DNA from: Typhlomys cinereus
Lineage: Eukaryota > Chordata > Mammalia > Rodentia > Platacanthomyidae
Reading direction: 5' to 3'
Assembly: GCA_023101885.1 (NCBI GenBank)
Contig: JALPQD010000159.1
Coordinates: 3,565,994 to 3,629,993, forward strand
Length of the DNA stretch: 64,000 nucleotides
A program made the translations under genes and the position numbers. Below are positions 63,048 through 64,000 of the stretch, one piece after another; the stretch's first letter is position 1, and each line of letters starts with the position of its first letter. The notes under the pieces were generated by a model. That model saw nothing but the letters and a program-made list of their open reading frames with translations. It did no database searches and was not told where the DNA came from.

Positions 63048-64000
63048 TTCTGGCTCATATAATGGCTATAAGTCAATAGGATTTGTCCTTTGTCACACAG
63101 AGTCATATACACTTTGTTTTCCACCTCTAACAAAATAGAAAACATTGAGTAACACTTTTAATTAGGTTAATAAATTCATTATTCAAGGGGCACTTTTAAA
63201 TCTGAATGTATATTTCAGCACCTCAACAAAAATTTTAAAATTTGCAAATCAGTTAATTTTACAAAACATGAATAAATTACATGACTCAGTATACTTATTG
63301 TATGCATATTTTTATCATTCCCGGAGTGTGGCTAAATTTCTTTCTGGTTAATTCCTGCTCCTCCTGAAACATCTATACAAATTGATTCACTATAAACTTT
63401 TTGCTATGCATAGTGATTCACATAAATTGGTTGTCAAAATATGAGCTATTTTCCATTATGCCTTTCTTATTCACCTATTCATTGTCACAATTAAGTGGGT
63501 TTCAAGAATATTTTGCTAATTTATCACTTAAGCAACTATTTTGCTAAAGAAATATTTTACCGAATTATTCAACAATATTACTCTCCCTTGATTTTTCTAT
63601 CAGTGTCTATAATACATTTAAACAATATATTGTAACAATGTATATTATATATATTTAATCACAGTGATTTAAAACCTTAAAATACTTCATTAAATAACTG
63701 GTCAAATTCTGTGACTGTTACTTATCCCTATATTGGGTTTCAATAATTTTCCCAACATTTTCAAAGTTCAGTGAGCATTATAAAATAAAATTTTGCCATA
63801 ATATATTTTATAAAAATATACCTTTCTTGTGACCTTTTTGTATTGTTGGCATATCCATCGATTTTATAAGCTTAAGGGACATGGCAAAAGATAGTAAATG
63901 CAGTGAATAAATTAAAATTTTGTAAGTTTTATCCTCACTTGCATAATTTAGAAACCTTTCTCCCTTAAACAAATGTTATCAATGTCTCATGAATTTTTCC
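63048..64000 (+). other. Unique AT-rich intron to the window end
   Basis: No repeat, exon or RNA recognised. Confidence 0.5.

Overview
The window is intronic DNA from a rodent nuclear genome. The only coding sequence I can support is one 223-bp exon on the + strand, 56180-56402. It encodes most of the first half of the N-terminal CUB domain of CSMD3 (CUB and Sushi multiple domains 3), a giant single-pass membrane protein of neurons. Positions 1-56179 are therefore the tail of the preceding, very large intron, and 56403-64000 is the start of the next one. A rodent source is indicated by old B1-, ID- and B3-like SINEs and MaLR (MTD-like) LTRs, plus many copies of a younger tRNA-derived SINE with a CA-repeat 3' part. 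That young SINE is not the murid B2. It suggests a non-murid lineage (kangaroo-rat/pocket-gopher group or a dipodoid); I cannot settle which.

Layout. 1-12.8 kb: AT-rich intron with old SINEs, MaLR LTRs, microsatellites and two local duplications. 12.8-24.8 kb: a dense, relatively young retroelement cluster holding three L1 insertions antisense to the gene and three young SINEs. One L1 is nearly full length (17403-23392, decayed ORF1 and ORF2), one has an inverted 5' segment (13827-16339), and one is a 382-bp tail (24323-24704); all three have target-site duplications. 24.8-40 kb: older intron with relic L1 3' ends, a + strand L1 tail with a 19-bp target-site duplication, a 158-bp direct duplication and a 52-bp inverted duplication. 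40-56 kb: a further young SINE, old L1 and MaLR pieces, microsatellites and mostly unique sequence. 56.18 kb: the CSMD3 exon. 61.34-61.50 kb: a full-length, almost unaltered copy of U1 snRNA with an A-tail and a 17-bp target-site duplication, so a recent L1-mobilised retropseudogene.

I found no new protein-coding system. The least ordinary signals are the U1 retrocopy; the set of short local duplications (68, 158, about 211 and 52 bp, copies 0.7-1.1 kb apart), one of which sits inside an old SINE with an 11-bp target duplication and looks templated from nearby DNA; the inverted L1 with a SINE at its far end; and an echo of the ORF2 C-terminal region inside the L1 3' UTR. Boundaries of old repeats are approximate because they were judged by eye.
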